A stretch of DNA of 64,000 bases from Tolypothrix sp. PCC 7712 (GCF_025860405.1 NZ_CP063785.1:2108001-2172000); one strand, 5' to 3'; shown: positions 24,168 through 33,664, counted from the first letter of the stretch. The notes: a model not told the origin generated them from the sequence alone. Translations and numbers: made by a program.

Positions 24168-24275
24168 ATGAGTGCATCGAGAATTAGATTTCCCATTCTC
24201 ATCACATATAAAGCATTGTGATCGCTTTGTCTTTTAATTACGAATTACAAATTACGAATTACGAATTACTCCAAG

Positions 24276-24356
24276 TGGAACCGTTGGGAATCGAACCCAA
24301 AGCCTGCAGCTGTCCGTTTGTTGGTTTCAGAGCAGTCGAACACCAATCGCGGCCCC
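24276..24356 (-). ncRNA. tRNA-like small RNA resembling the tRNA-like domain of tmRNA
   Basis: On the minus strand the 81-nt element starts GGGGCCG, which pairs over 7 bp (two G-U) with CGGTTCC near the 3' end, leaving discriminator A. A perfect T-arm follows tRNA rules (TTGGG, loop TTCGATT, CCCAA). The 5' part GCGATTGGTGTTCGAC resembles the D-loop region of bacterial tmRNA, and GGACAGC before the T-arm also matches remembered cyanobacterial tmRNA ends. Between them only about 40 nt remain: CTGC.CTG pairs with CAG..GCAG around a 15-nt loop, so there is no room for the tag-coding part. There is no encoded CCA. It could be a tmRNA remnant left by recombination, a degenerate tRNA, or a functional mini RNA. 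Confidence 0.5.
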
Positions 24357-24668
24357 AATAATTTGATAGTGCAAAGAGAAATTGCCAAGATACAATCCCA
24401 AAAGTGATATCTGTATTGATTTCAAACCGGAAAGATTTTTTAGTATCTATATTACATTTGTAATACAAACCCTACATTGTGTCAATGGCATACTACAAAT
24501 TTTTTTCGCAAGTGATTGTATCGCCAGCCAAAAATTGTAACTAAATCAGTCGGTAGAAATAAATCTAACTATGTTACACAACCGATATTAGACTTGAAAC
24601 CCTTACCAATTACCAATTACCAATTACCAACTATCTGTAATTGCACCGCTCTACTTATTAAATTAGCT

Positions 24669-25145
24669 TTATTCAGTAATTAAATCTTCAAAAATACTAC
24701 TCAGCGCTGTTAATCCTGCCGCTACACTTTGGATTTGCTCTTCTGGTAGATTAGCCAATACAGAAGCAATTCTCGCACTTGTCAACGCCCTAACCTGTTG
24801 CAGATGATACTTACCTGTCTCAGTTAAATTCAGGAGAACATGACGACGTTCTTGAGGATTCTCTACTCTACTAACCAAATTCTTCTGTACTAGACGGTCT
24901 GTCAAATTTGAGGCTGTAGCCCTAGTTACACCTAAATTTTCTGCAACTTGCGAAAGAGAAGCACCAGGATTGCGATCGAGGAAAGCAAGCGTCCGAAACT
25001 GCGGAATAGAAAGCGATTCTGGCAAGAATGAAGCATTCCGTCTCATTTCTGCGCGAAAGAACTTGATGATTGTGGGAATAGTTTCCATCATTTTGGCAGC
25101 GCATTGCTCTGGTGTGATTTCTGTAGCTAGTTTTTTGGTATTCAT
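24669..25145 (-). CDS. MarR-family transcriptional regulator
   Basis: This 158-residue DNA-binding protein has the MarR winged helix: SIPQFRTLAFLDRNPGASLSQVAENLGVTRATASNLTDRLVQKNLVSRVENPQERRHVLLNLTETGKYHL. The recognition helix (TRATASNLTDRLV) and the wing (NPQERRHVLLNL) are clear. Several in-frame starts exist (25184, 25163, 25154, 25145); the last precedes NTKKLATEI and lies 11 bases after GAGGA. The gene is divergent from the RND efflux genes, so it is likely their repressor, responding to a small molecule. The spacer between them carries a MITE-like element. Confidence 0.85.
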   Translation of the reverse strand: MNTKKLATEITPEQCAAKMMETIPTIIKFFRAEMRRNASFLPESLSIPQFRTLAFLDRNPGASLSQVAENLGVTRATASNLTDRLVQKNLVSRVENPQERRHVLLNLTETGKYHLQQVRALTSARIASVLANLPEEQIQSVAAGLTALSSIFEDLITE

Positions 25146-25222
25146 AATTTGCATCGTCCTCATGGACAGAAAGTACTGAGACAAATGGATGAGAACGCAA
25201 GAGATTAAAGAAGATTAGCAGA

Positions 25223-25348
25223 CAATACTTTTTGGTTAAGGGTAAAAGGGGAAGGGGAAAAGGGGCAAGAAAAAACCTTTAACCCTTACCCTTTCACCTT
25301 TTCCCCAAACCAAATTCCGATTTGAAAATCCTTAACCGAGCAGTATTG
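25223..25348. mobile_element. MITE-like element, CAATACT family (copy 1)
   Basis: The 126-bp element has imperfect inverted ends: CAATACTTTTTGGTTAAGG at the left and CCTTAACCGAGCAGTATTG at the right. The interior has AAGGGTAAAAGGGG facing CCCTTTCACCTTTTCCCC. About 120 of 126 bases match the copy at 34823-34948. It lies between the MarR gene and the efflux genes. Confidence 0.75.
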
Positions 25349-25535
25349 GATTAGCAGATTCCTTATTAATTATGGGAATTTCCTGCTACCTCTTACAAAT
25401 GACAAATGACAAATCCAAAAATATTCCTCAAGATAGATGTTACGCTAACAGTTAGCAAAGCTAATTAATTTTAGCTAATATTGTGTTTGTATTTTTCAAA
25501 TATCTGTTAAACCTTTATTGAGAGGCTCAAAATTA

Positions 25536-26972
25536 ATGCTGCTGCTAGTCAGGATGAGATATTTATCTCGTAATTTCAAGACTAGACTTTCTTTAAATAC
25601 GCAAAAATATATGTTGCCAGGACTTTTACCATTAATACCAAAACAGATCGGTAGAAACATCTTGCTATTGAGCTTAATTGCTGTATGTGGTTGTACGGCT
25701 ACCGAGGCACAGTCTAATAAGCAACAAGGCAAAAATCAGCAGCGCGCTGTACCTGTTGTAGTAGCGACAGTCACGCGTAAAACTATACCTGTTGAGTTAC
25801 GACAAACCGGAACCGTCGTGGCGTATTCGACTGTAGGGGTAAAGTCACAAGTTGCTGGGCCACTCACAGGCGTTTATTTCCAAGAAGGGCAGAATGTTAA
25901 AAAAGGGCAACTATTATTCAAAATAGATTCTCGACCGCAAGAAGCGGCGTTAATGCAAGCGCAAGCCAATAAAGAAAAAGCGATCGCACAGGTAAAACAA
26001 GCGCAAGCTAACCTCTCAAAGGCTGTAGCGCAAGTTAATCAAGCTAAAGCAAATCTCCTCAAAGACCAAACCCAAGCCAAAAACGCCCAAGTTCAAGCAC
26101 AACGATATGGTACGCTGTTGAGCCAAGGCGCAATTAGCAAAGAGCAAGCAGACCAATTTCGCACCGCATCGGATGCTCAAAAAGCCACAGTAATTGCAGA
26201 TAACGAAGGTATTAGCAATGCCGTGGCCGCAGTAGATGCGGCAAAAGCCGATTTAAATAACGCTAAAGCCACAGTTACAGCCGCAGACGCAGCAATTGAC
26301 AGCGCTAAAATCACCCTTTCCTATAGTTCGATTTATTCACCAATTACCGGACGTACAGGCAGCTTGAAAGTCAATCAGGGCAACTTAGTAAAAGATAATG
26401 ACACCAATCCCTTAGTGACAATCAGCCAAATTAGCCCAATTTACGTGACAACTTCCCTACCGCAACGCTTACTGCCAGAACTCAACAAATATCGGGCACA
26501 GGGAAAAATACAAGTTGATGCCTACATCCCCAAGGATGAACAGCGTCCCGAACATGGCGAACTTTCCTTTATAGATAGTGGTGTAGATCCCACCACTGGA
26601 ACGATTCAACTCAAAAGCAGCTTTACCAACAGCGACGGACGCTTATCGCCAGGTCAATTTGTGAATGTTGTTGTCAGACTCACCCAAGAACCCAACGCCA
26701 TAGTTGTTCCAACCACAGCCATCCAGACAGGACAAAAAGGGCAGTTTGTCTATGTATTGAACCCTGCCGATCAAACTGTAGATATGCGTCCCGTCGTTGT
26801 GGGTAATGCTGTTGGCAATGAATCAGTCATTCAAGAAGGTTTAAAAGAAGGCGAACAAGTCGTTACAGACGGACAATTTAACCTTAGACCCAAAGCCAAA
26901 GTCCAAATTAAGCAAGCAGTAGGCACTGGACAAAGAACAGGAAGCGCCAACCAAGGAAATCAAAGCCCTTAA
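25536..26972 (+). CDS. RND efflux periplasmic adaptor (membrane fusion protein)
   Basis: This adaptor links the inner-membrane RND pump to an outer-membrane channel. From ATG 25536 it has 478 residues, with an N-terminal export segment ILLLSLIAVCGC that may be a lipobox, then the lipoyl-like half VAGPLTGVYFQEGQNVKKGQLLFKID, a long alpha-helical hairpin (about residues 115-250, rich in Ala/Gln/Lys), the second lipoyl half with YSPITGRTGSLKVNQGNLV, and a beta-barrel domain with SPGQFVNVVVRL. A TTG at 25518 would add six residues. The pump gene follows after 180 bp. The MarR gene on the other strand is the probable regulator. Confidence 0.92.
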   Translation: MLLLVRMRYLSRNFKTRLSLNTQKYMLPGLLPLIPKQIGRNILLLSLIAVCGCTATEAQSNKQQGKNQQRAVPVVVATVTRKTIPVELRQTGTVVAYSTVGVKSQVAGPLTGVYFQEGQNVKKGQLLFKIDSRPQEAALMQAQANKEKAIAQVKQAQANLSKAVAQVNQAKANLLKDQTQAKNAQVQAQRYGTLLSQGAISKEQADQFRTASDAQKATVIADNEGISNAVAAVDAAKADLNNAKATVTAADAAIDSAKITLSYSSIYSPITGRTGSLKVNQGNLVKDNDTNPLVTISQISPIYVTTSLPQRLLPELNKYRAQGKIQVDAYIPKDEQRPEHGELSFIDSGVDPTTGTIQLKSSFTNSDGRLSPGQFVNVVVRLTQEPNAIVVPTTAIQTGQKGQFVYVLNPADQTVDMRPVVVGNAVGNESVIQEGLKEGEQVVTDGQFNLRPKAKVQIKQAVGTGQRTGSANQGNQSP

Positions 26973-27035
26973 TATAAGTTTTTTGTTGTAAATATTTATA
27001 CTTTTATACTCAAGAGTCAAGGGTCAAAGAGACAA

Positions 27036-27059
27036 ACAGACGCGATGAATCGCGTCTGT
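27036..27059. repeat. Dispersed palindrome, family F (copy 1)
   Basis: ACAGACGCGAT and ATCGCGTCTGT are inverted around two bases. Similar palindromes lie at 54118-54141 and 59843-59864. It sits between the adaptor and pump genes. Confidence 0.7.
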
Positions 27060-27086
27060 ACAAGAGCCAAAATTTATTTTTCCCCT

Positions 27087-27152
27087 GCTCCCTCATCCCC
27101 CTCATCTTCCTCATCTCCCTCATCCCAATCCCCAATCCCCAATCCCCACCCC
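27087..27152. repeat. STRR-type tract between adaptor and pump
   Basis: Tandem CCTCATC/TCCCTCAT and CCCCAAT units lie directly before the pump ATG at 27153. The longest frame from 27045 reads through them as Ser/Pro repeats, which is why that start is rejected. Confidence 0.8.
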
Positions 27153-30100
27153 ATGAACATCTCTGCGTTATTCATCCGCCGACCGATAATGACCACACTG
27201 GTGATGCTAGCCATCATGGTGTTTGGCCTAATGAGTTATCAATTGTTGCCAGTGAGTGACTTGCCTACGGTGGATTTTCCCACAATTCAGGTATCGGCTA
27301 GCTTACCAGGAGCTAGTCCTGAGACAGTAGCTTCGTCAGTCGCAACGCCATTAGAACAGCAATTTTCCAGTATTGCTGGTCTGGATTCGATGAACTCTAC
27401 AAGTTCTCTGGGTTCGGCACAGATTACGCTGCAATTCAACTTGAGTCGGGATATAGATAGTGCGGCTCAAGATGTGCAATCTGCGATCGCCAAAGCAGCG
27501 CGCCAGTTACCAAGTAGTATGCCGAATCCGCCATCATACCGCAAAGTCAACCCGGCAGATTCACCTATTTTGTATGTAGCTTTAAGCTCATCAGCTTTGC
27601 CCTTATCGGAAGTTGATAAATACGGGGAAACGATACTAGCGCAGCGTCTATCAATGGTTGATGGAGTAGCGCAGGTACAGGTTTATGGTTCGCAAAAGTA
27701 CGCGGTGCGAATTTACCTTGATCCTCAATCTTTAAGCGCGAAAGGTTTGGGGATTGATGAAGTAGCAACTGCTGTTTCTCAAGGGAATTCTAATTTACCG
27801 ACTGGTAACCTTTACGGCAAAAATCAAAACTTCACTATTGAGTCAAATGGGCAATTGAACAATGCTGAAGCTTACCGTTCTTTAGTGGTTTCTTATCGCA
27901 ACGGCGCGCCTGTTCAATTAGGAGAATTAGGTAAAGTATTTGATAGCGTAGAAAACGATAAAGTAGCTAGTTGGTTTAACGGCACACGAGCAATTGTCTT
28001 AGCAATTCAAAGGCAACCAGGAAGTAATACTGTAGCAGTTGTAGACGGAATTAAAAAGATTTTACCGAGCTTCCGTGAGCAAATTCCGGCGGCGGTAGAT
28101 ATGACAATTTTATATGACCGCTCCCAATCAATTCGCGAGTCAGTAAATGATGTCAAATTTACCTTATTCCTGACAATTTGCTTGGTAGTTTTGGTTATTT
28201 TTCTCTTTTTACGTAACATCTCAGCTACCATCATTCCCAGCTTGGCAGTACCTTTATCGCTAGTAGCAACTTTTGGGGTAATGCTATTACTAGGTTACTC
28301 TCTAGATAACCTGTCCTTAATGGCGCTTACTCTGGCTGTTGGCTTTGTGGTAGACGACGCAGTAGTAATGTTAGAAAACATTGTGCGTCACATGGAAATG
28401 GGCGAAAATCGCCTGGAAGCTGCCCTCAACGGTTCTAAAGAAATTGGATTTACCATTTTATCAATGACCATTTCTCTAGTAGCTGTATTTATTCCCATCA
28501 TGTTTATGGGTGGAATTTTAGGAAGGCTATTCAGTGAGTTTGCTGTTACTATTAGCGTTTCAATTTTAGTATCTGGATTTATATCCCTTACCCTGACACC
28601 AATGCTTTGTAGTCGTTTTCTCAAGCATGAAGGTGAGCATCAACATTCAGAAAATGGACATCATCTAAATAATGGTCATACTATATCCAGCAATGGACCT
28701 CATGATTTAGAAAGTGATTATGTCATCTCTAATGATGGATTTAATCACACAGAAAATGGTCATACTTTATCCCCAGATGGATTTGATAATACAGGCAATG
28801 GCCATGTTACATCAAGCAATGGAAATCATCATGTAGAAAATGGTCACGCCATCTCCAATGATGGTAATGGACATCAAATAAATAAATCCCAAAAACAGAA
28901 AGCTAAAAATTGGAAACGTCGTCTTTATAATGCTTCTGAGTGGGTATTTGATACCATGCTACGCGCTTATGAAGCCACCCTGAAACTATCAATGAAATAT
29001 CACCGTACAACGATGATACTTTCAGGCGCGATTTTAGTTGCAACCATATATTTATTTATTGTTGTTCCTAAAGGCTTTATTCCCAATGATGATACTGGAC
29101 AGTTAAGTGTCAATACAGAAGCGGCTCAAGATATTTCCTTTGATGAGATGGTGAAACATCAACAAGTCATAGCAAATATTGTCCGCCGCAACCCTAATGT
29201 AGAAGCAATTAACTCTAGTGTAGGTGCGGGTGGAGCCAATTCCACATCTAATGCTGGACGTATTTTCGTAAAATTAAAACCCCATTCCCAACGCCACGAA
29301 AGTGCTGATAAAATAGCGAATGAACTACGTCCTAAACTAACAGGAATTCCCGGAATTAGAGCATTTGTTCAAAACCCGCCATCTATTCGTCTTGGTGGAC
29401 AGCAAACAAAAGCGCTTTATCAATTTGGACTTTCTAGCCCGAATTTACAAGATTTATATCAATACGCGCCAGCTTTGGAAACAAAGTTGCGACAAATGCC
29501 AGAATTACAAGATGTGAATAGCGACTTGCAAATCAAAAATCCCCAAATTAACGTCCAAGTTAATCGCGAACAAGCCTCAACTTTGGGTTTAACAGCCAAT
29601 CAAATTGAAAGCACTTTAAATAATGCTTATGGTACTCGCCAAGTTTCCACTATCTATGCATCTGATGGTCAATATCAAGTAATAATGGGAGTAGATCCCC
29701 AGTATCAGTTAAGTCCCAATGACCTTGATTTATTAACAGTTCGTTCGACTAGTGGTCAAGAAGTACCTTTAAATGCTGTAGCAACACTTAGTAAAGGTGT
29801 TGGGCCATTAACAGTTAACCATTACGGACAACTTTCTGCTGTGACTATTTCCTTTAACCTCAAACCTGAAGTTTCTTTAGGAAATGTTACCGGAAAGATT
29901 GAACAACTAGCTCGTGAAACATTACCACCAACTATTAGTACTAGCTTTCAAGGTACAGCACAGGTATTTCAATCTTCGCTTTCTAGCTTGGGATTTTTAC
30001 TAATAATTGCAATTTTAGTAATTTACATTGTGTTGGGAATTCTCTACGAAGATTTTATCCACCCGATTACAATTCTTTCTAGCTTACCTTCAGCAGGATT

Positions 30101-30545
30101 TGGTGCATTAATCACCTTAATGGTATTTGGAGTTGATTTAAATATCTACGCTTTTGTCGGCATTATCATGCTAGTTGGTATCGTTAAGAAAAACGGCATT
30201 ATGATGATTGACTTTGCAATGGATGCCCAGAAAAATCAAGGTAAAACGCCGTTTGATGCCATCTATGAAGCTTGTGTAGTCCGTTTCCGTCCCATTATGA
30301 TGACCACAATGGCAGCATTAATGGGTACTCTACCAATTGCGCTTGGTTTAGGCGCAGGTGCAGAATCTCGCCGTCCTTTAGGTTTAGCAGTTGTTGGTGG
30401 TTTATTGTTCTCGCAATTACTAACGCTTTATATCACTCCAGTTTTCTACACATACATGGAGTCATTGCGGAAGCGGTTGAATAATAAAGGTAGAAAGCAG
30501 AAAGATAAAGTTAAACAAGAACAAGAAAAGGCAGAAGTATTATGA
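27153..30545 (+). CDS. RND multidrug efflux permease (HAE1 type) with His-rich central loop
   Basis: The inner-membrane proton-driven pump has 1130 residues from ATG 27153 (MNISALFIRRPIMTTLVMLAIMV, the classical HAE1 N-terminus). Twelve membrane helices in two repeats, two large periplasmic domains, and the helix-4 proton relay GFVVDDAVVMLENI are present. The second half has GIVKKNGIMMIDFA and the RFRPIMMTTMAALMGTLP signature. Residues about 491-582, in the cytoplasmic loop between the two halves, hold 14 histidines in repeats of about 14 residues (NGHTLSPDGFDNTG type); most HAE1 pumps lack such an insert. Family motifs point to hydrophobic or amphiphilic drugs rather than metals. It follows the adaptor gene; the outer-membrane component is not in the window. 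Confidence 0.93.
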   Translation: MNISALFIRRPIMTTLVMLAIMVFGLMSYQLLPVSDLPTVDFPTIQVSASLPGASPETVASSVATPLEQQFSSIAGLDSMNSTSSLGSAQITLQFNLSRDIDSAAQDVQSAIAKAARQLPSSMPNPPSYRKVNPADSPILYVALSSSALPLSEVDKYGETILAQRLSMVDGVAQVQVYGSQKYAVRIYLDPQSLSAKGLGIDEVATAVSQGNSNLPTGNLYGKNQNFTIESNGQLNNAEAYRSLVVSYRNGAPVQLGELGKVFDSVENDKVASWFNGTRAIVLAIQRQPGSNTVAVVDGIKKILPSFREQIPAAVDMTILYDRSQSIRESVNDVKFTLFLTICLVVLVIFLFLRNISATIIPSLAVPLSLVATFGVMLLLGYSLDNLSLMALTLAVGFVVDDAVVMLENIVRHMEMGENRLEAALNGSKEIGFTILSMTISLVAVFIPIMFMGGILGRLFSEFAVTISVSILVSGFISLTLTPMLCSRFLKHEGEHQHSENGHHLNNGHTISSNGPHDLESDYVISNDGFNHTENGHTLSPDGFDNTGNGHVTSSNGNHHVENGHAISNDGNGHQINKSQKQKAKNWKRRLYNASEWVFDTMLRAYEATLKLSMKYHRTTMILSGAILVATIYLFIVVPKGFIPNDDTGQLSVNTEAAQDISFDEMVKHQQVIANIVRRNPNVEAINSSVGAGGANSTSNAGRIFVKLKPHSQRHESADKIANELRPKLTGIPGIRAFVQNPPSIRLGGQQTKALYQFGLSSPNLQDLYQYAPALETKLRQMPELQDVNSDLQIKNPQINVQVNREQASTLGLTANQIESTLNNAYGTRQVSTIYASDGQYQVIMGVDPQYQLSPNDLDLLTVRSTSGQEVPLNAVATLSKGVGPLTVNHYGQLSAVTISFNLKPEVSLGNVTGKIEQLARETLPPTISTSFQGTAQVFQSSLSSLGFLLIIAILVIYIVLGILYEDFIHPITILSSLPSAGFGALITLMVFGVDLNIYAFVGIIMLVGIVKKNGIMMIDFAMDAQKNQGKTPFDAIYEACVVRFRPIMMTTMAALMGTLPIALGLGAGAESRRPLGLAVVGGLLFSQLLTLYITPVFYTYMESLRKRLNNKGRKQKDKVKQEQEKAEVL

Positions 30546-30633
30546 TTAGAATCTAATTATGTTCATTTAAATTATTACAGATAATCACTTTAAATTTGTA
30601 AGAGGTTATTTATAAAGTAAAAATAAAATTACT

Positions 30634-30781
30634 GTAGGGTGTGTTAGGCGCTGACTTTCAATATAATTTGTCACGAAATAACTATCCTAGCGCCTAACGC
30701 ACCATCTACGCGACGGTGCGTTACGGCTAAATATCATTGTCTCTGTGTCCGAAATCCTTTCATAGCCGTAACACACCCTAC
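30634..30781 (-). mobile_element. MITE-like element, family B (copy 2, complete)
   Basis: The 148-bp element is bounded by GTAGGGTGTGTTAGGC and GCCGTAACACACCCTAC, inverted ends of about 13 bp. The interior contains two further inverted halves, GCGCCTAACGCACC and GGTGCGTTACGGC. It is the complete version of the element at 12923-13056 in the opposite orientation, and accounts for most of the 300-bp spacer here. Confidence 0.75.
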
Positions 30782-30845
30782 TTAAGATTTACTTTATAAA
30801 TAGTCTCTAAGCAAATTTAGAGTGATTAGAAAATATGCCGTTTAT

Positions 30846-32351
30846 TTACAATCCACAGTCTTCACAACGTAGTAAAATTAAATTTACTATAGATGATGTT
30901 ATGCCAATGCTTTTAAAGCATGGTAAATGACCCTTTGGAGCTTTTATAGAAAAGTTTAGTTCTTCAAACCACACAGGGTTATCTTCAGAAAATAAATCAG
31001 CAAAAAATAATAATGTTTTCCTTAGTATTTTTCGTTTTAGCCATCCTACTTCATATCCAAAACGACACCAATCTTCTGTATCTGGCTCTTTTTTACCATT
31101 TATATTTAACCATATTTGCTTTTGTATACTTAAACCAAATTTGCTATCACTGTATTCAACCCAAAGCCTGTCGATGAATTGCAAATCCTGGCAAGAAAGT
31201 TCCTGAATATCATTTACATACAGCGAACCTTGTTTCTCTCGACCCGCTAGCTTTAATAGAATATCAAAAGTTTCTTCATTTGCATCTTCCCATCTACTAG
31301 ATTTTAGTAAATTATCAAGTCTGCTATAATCCTCTTTTGCTAGTAAGTTGAGATGAGGGGTAACCCCAGAGACTTTAACATTATTGGCGTTTGAACCAAA
31401 AGATTGAGAATTATTAAGTTCTAATATTATTTTTTTATTTCCGGGTAATTTATGAATATTGATAGCTTCTATTAATTCCACAGCAGTTTGATACCTATTA
31501 TTAATATAATCATGAATTAAAGTATCTAATATATTAGCGAAATCTTGACTAATTAAATTAGTTTCTAAGAGACTTTCTTTCCATATCCATTTTCCATTTA
31601 ACGCATCATAAAGTTCATCATAACCGTCAGCTTTTGGAAAAGAGCCGGTTAATAACCTAATACAAGTTACACCCAAGCTGTAAAGGTCACTAGCAGGAAA
31701 TACCTGACCACGCATTTGCTCTAATGGTGCATAGCCATGTGTACCAACAGTAGTTCCCACTTTACCAATAATTGTTCCGGTAGCTTGTTTAGAAACGCCA
31801 AAATCAATTAGCATTAACTGACCATCTTTATGGCGACGCATAATATTTTCTGGCTTGATATCTCGATGAATTACTCCTTGCTCATGGATAAATTGAAGAA
31901 CTGGTAATAAATCCTTTAAAAGCTGTATTATCTTCGCTTCACTAAATGTTCCCTGCTGCTGTAATTCTTGTAGTAAATTGTGACCATCAATAAACTCTTG
32001 TACGAGATACAAACGCTGATCCTGTTCAAAATAAGCAATGAGGCGGGGAATTTGTGGATGTTCTCCCAAATCATACAAACGCTTCGCCTCTTGCTTAAAC
32101 AATTCGGTTGCTTTCTCTAATGCTGCTGTTCCTTCCACTTGTGGAAAAAATTGCTTAATCACGCAAGGTTCATCCATCTTATCCACATCTCTGGCTTCAT
32201 AAGTCTTACCAAATCCACCCTCACCCAAAAGTTTAATCACACGGAAACGATTACGGAATAGAGGTGTAAGAATTTGTCCACAGCGAAGACAAAACTTATT
32301 GCTATCAGGATTAAAGGGATTTGAGCAATTAGGATTAGGACAGTAAAGCAT
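30846..32351 (-). CDS. Serine/threonine protein kinase with zinc ribbon and C-terminal GUN4 domain
   Basis: The 501-residue protein combines three modules. Residues 4-24 are a zinc ribbon with C4, C9, C21 and C24. Residues 36-300 are a Hanks-type kinase: glycine loop GEGGFGKTY at 43-51, K66 in VIK, HRDIKPEN, DFG and the APLEQ segment (GTHGYAPLEQMRGQ), so it looks catalytically competent. Residues about 340-445 are a GUN4 domain (DYSRLDNLLKSSRWEDANEETFDILLKLAG, then DRLWVEYSDSKFGLSIQKQIW), the porphyrin-binding fold that assists Mg-chelatase. The fusion suggests a kinase that senses tetrapyrroles or a protein that borrowed the fold. There is no membrane segment. It is monocistronic and divergent from the next gene. 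Confidence 0.93.
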   Translation of the reverse strand: MLYCPNPNCSNPFNPDSNKFCLRCGQILTPLFRNRFRVIKLLGEGGFGKTYEARDVDKMDEPCVIKQFFPQVEGTAALEKATELFKQEAKRLYDLGEHPQIPRLIAYFEQDQRLYLVQEFIDGHNLLQELQQQGTFSEAKIIQLLKDLLPVLQFIHEQGVIHRDIKPENIMRRHKDGQLMLIDFGVSKQATGTIIGKVGTTVGTHGYAPLEQMRGQVFPASDLYSLGVTCIRLLTGSFPKADGYDELYDALNGKWIWKESLLETNLISQDFANILDTLIHDYINNRYQTAVELIEAINIHKLPGNKKIILELNNSQSFGSNANNVKVSGVTPHLNLLAKEDYSRLDNLLKSSRWEDANEETFDILLKLAGREKQGSLYVNDIQELSCQDLQFIDRLWVEYSDSKFGLSIQKQIWLNINGKKEPDTEDWCRFGYEVGWLKRKILRKTLLFFADLFSEDNPVWFEELNFSIKAPKGHLPCFKSIGITSSIVNLILLRCEDCGL

Positions 32352-32542
32352 ATCTGGGTAGATATTAGCAGAGTGTGTATATGTTAAGTTTTCCCATTTC
32401 TATTTGCTGGGTTGAGATACCACCAAAGTTTTTGGACAAATTTACTTCTAGTGACTGGGATTGTCTAAGGTAAATTTTGCTAGCGTGGTGATATAAGGTT
32501 TATTTTTCCTGAGCTATTCGCTAAGGGATACAGGGGTATAAC

Positions 32543-33418
32543 ATGGCTAATTTAAAACTGCGTCGCACCGAAAATGTCAACGGCGATTTTTATGTAGATT
32601 CTAGCTGTATTGATTGTGATACCTGTCGCTGGATGACTCCCGAAGTATTTTATCGTGCTGATGAACAGTCAGCAGTTTATCATCAACCTACAAATGAAAA
32701 AGAAAGATTAGCAGCGCTGCAAGCACTTTTAGCCTGTCCTACTAGCTCTATTGGTACAGTTGAAAAGCCACAAGATATTAAAAATGCTCAAGAAACTTTT
32801 CCGATTTTAGTTGAGAAAAATGTTTACCACTGTGGCTATCATTCAGAAAAATCTTATGCCGCAGCTAGTTATTTTATTCAACATCCTGAAGGCAATATTT
32901 TAGTAGATTCACCTAGATTCACACCGCCTTTGATCAAGCGTTTAGAAGAGATGGGCGGCATTCGTTATATGTATTTGACTCACAGAGATGATATTGCCGA
33001 TCATCAAAAGTTTGCAGAGCATTTTCAATGTCAACGCATTCTGCACGCTGATGATATTTCGGCAGATACTCGCAATGTGGAAATACAATTAACTGGAGTA
33101 GAACCATTTACTTTGACTGAGGATATATTAATTATCCCAGTTCCTGGTCACTCAAAAGGGCATACAGTTCTACTCTATAAAAATAAGTTTATGTTTACTG
33201 GTGACCATCTTGCTTGGTCAGAAAACTTACATCAATTGAATGCATTTCGCGATTTCTGTTGGTATTCTTGGACAGAGCAAATTAAATCAATGCGGAAATT
33301 AGCTAATTACTCATTTGAATGGGTGTTACCAGGTCATGGAAGGAGATTTCACGCTGATGTTGAGACTATGCACCAGCAAATGCACAAATGTATTGAGTTG
33401 ATGGAAGCAGTTAAATAA
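32543..33418 (+). CDS. Ferredoxin domain fused to a metallo-beta-lactamase fold hydrolase
   Basis: The 291-residue protein starts with a 4Fe-4S ferredoxin-like module: C22-x2-C25-x2-C28 and C65-P. From about residue 90 it is an MBL-fold hydrolase with YLTHRDDIADHQKF (the H-x-[DE]-D-x-x-D-H type metal motif), VPGHSKGHTVLLYKNKFMFTGDHLAW and LPGHGRRFHAD. No flavodoxin domain follows, so it is not a flavodiiron protein. Such ferredoxin-MBL proteins occur in cyanobacteria and algae; the substrate is unknown. The iron-sulfur cluster may transfer electrons or have a structural role. ATG 32543 is clear. It stands alone between the kinase and a zinc dehydrogenase. Confidence 0.88.
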   Translation: MANLKLRRTENVNGDFYVDSSCIDCDTCRWMTPEVFYRADEQSAVYHQPTNEKERLAALQALLACPTSSIGTVEKPQDIKNAQETFPILVEKNVYHCGYHSEKSYAAASYFIQHPEGNILVDSPRFTPPLIKRLEEMGGIRYMYLTHRDDIADHQKFAEHFQCQRILHADDISADTRNVEIQLTGVEPFTLTEDILIIPVPGHSKGHTVLLYKNKFMFTGDHLAWSENLHQLNAFRDFCWYSWTEQIKSMRKLANYSFEWVLPGHGRRFHADVETMHQQMHKCIELMEAVK

Positions 33419-33664
33419 ATAATTACTAATTCGTAATTCGTAGCTTTATCTCCATCTTTCGGTAATTAATAATAATCCAATTACCAATTACCAATTACCA
33501 ATTACCAAATTTCTCGCCTTAATCTGTGATTTCGCTAGGAAGCCTTTCACAATTGTCTATTTGTATTGAATTTAGCCGAAAACCTCTCTAAATGAGGAGG
33601 ATTTTACAGCTTGATTGCGAGACAGTGAGTGGAAATGTCATCCAAAACTAGTGCAAGGTAGATT

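Noticed and set aside
23828..24187. Plus-strand frames over the 42-bp tandem array as small repeat proteins
   Set aside because: Differences between the units change amino acids in every frame, and there is no ribosome-binding site or conserved product.
27045..27152. Longer N-terminus of the RND pump
   Set aside because: It would code Ser/Pro heptamer repeats and precedes the canonical HAE1 start MNISALFIRRP.
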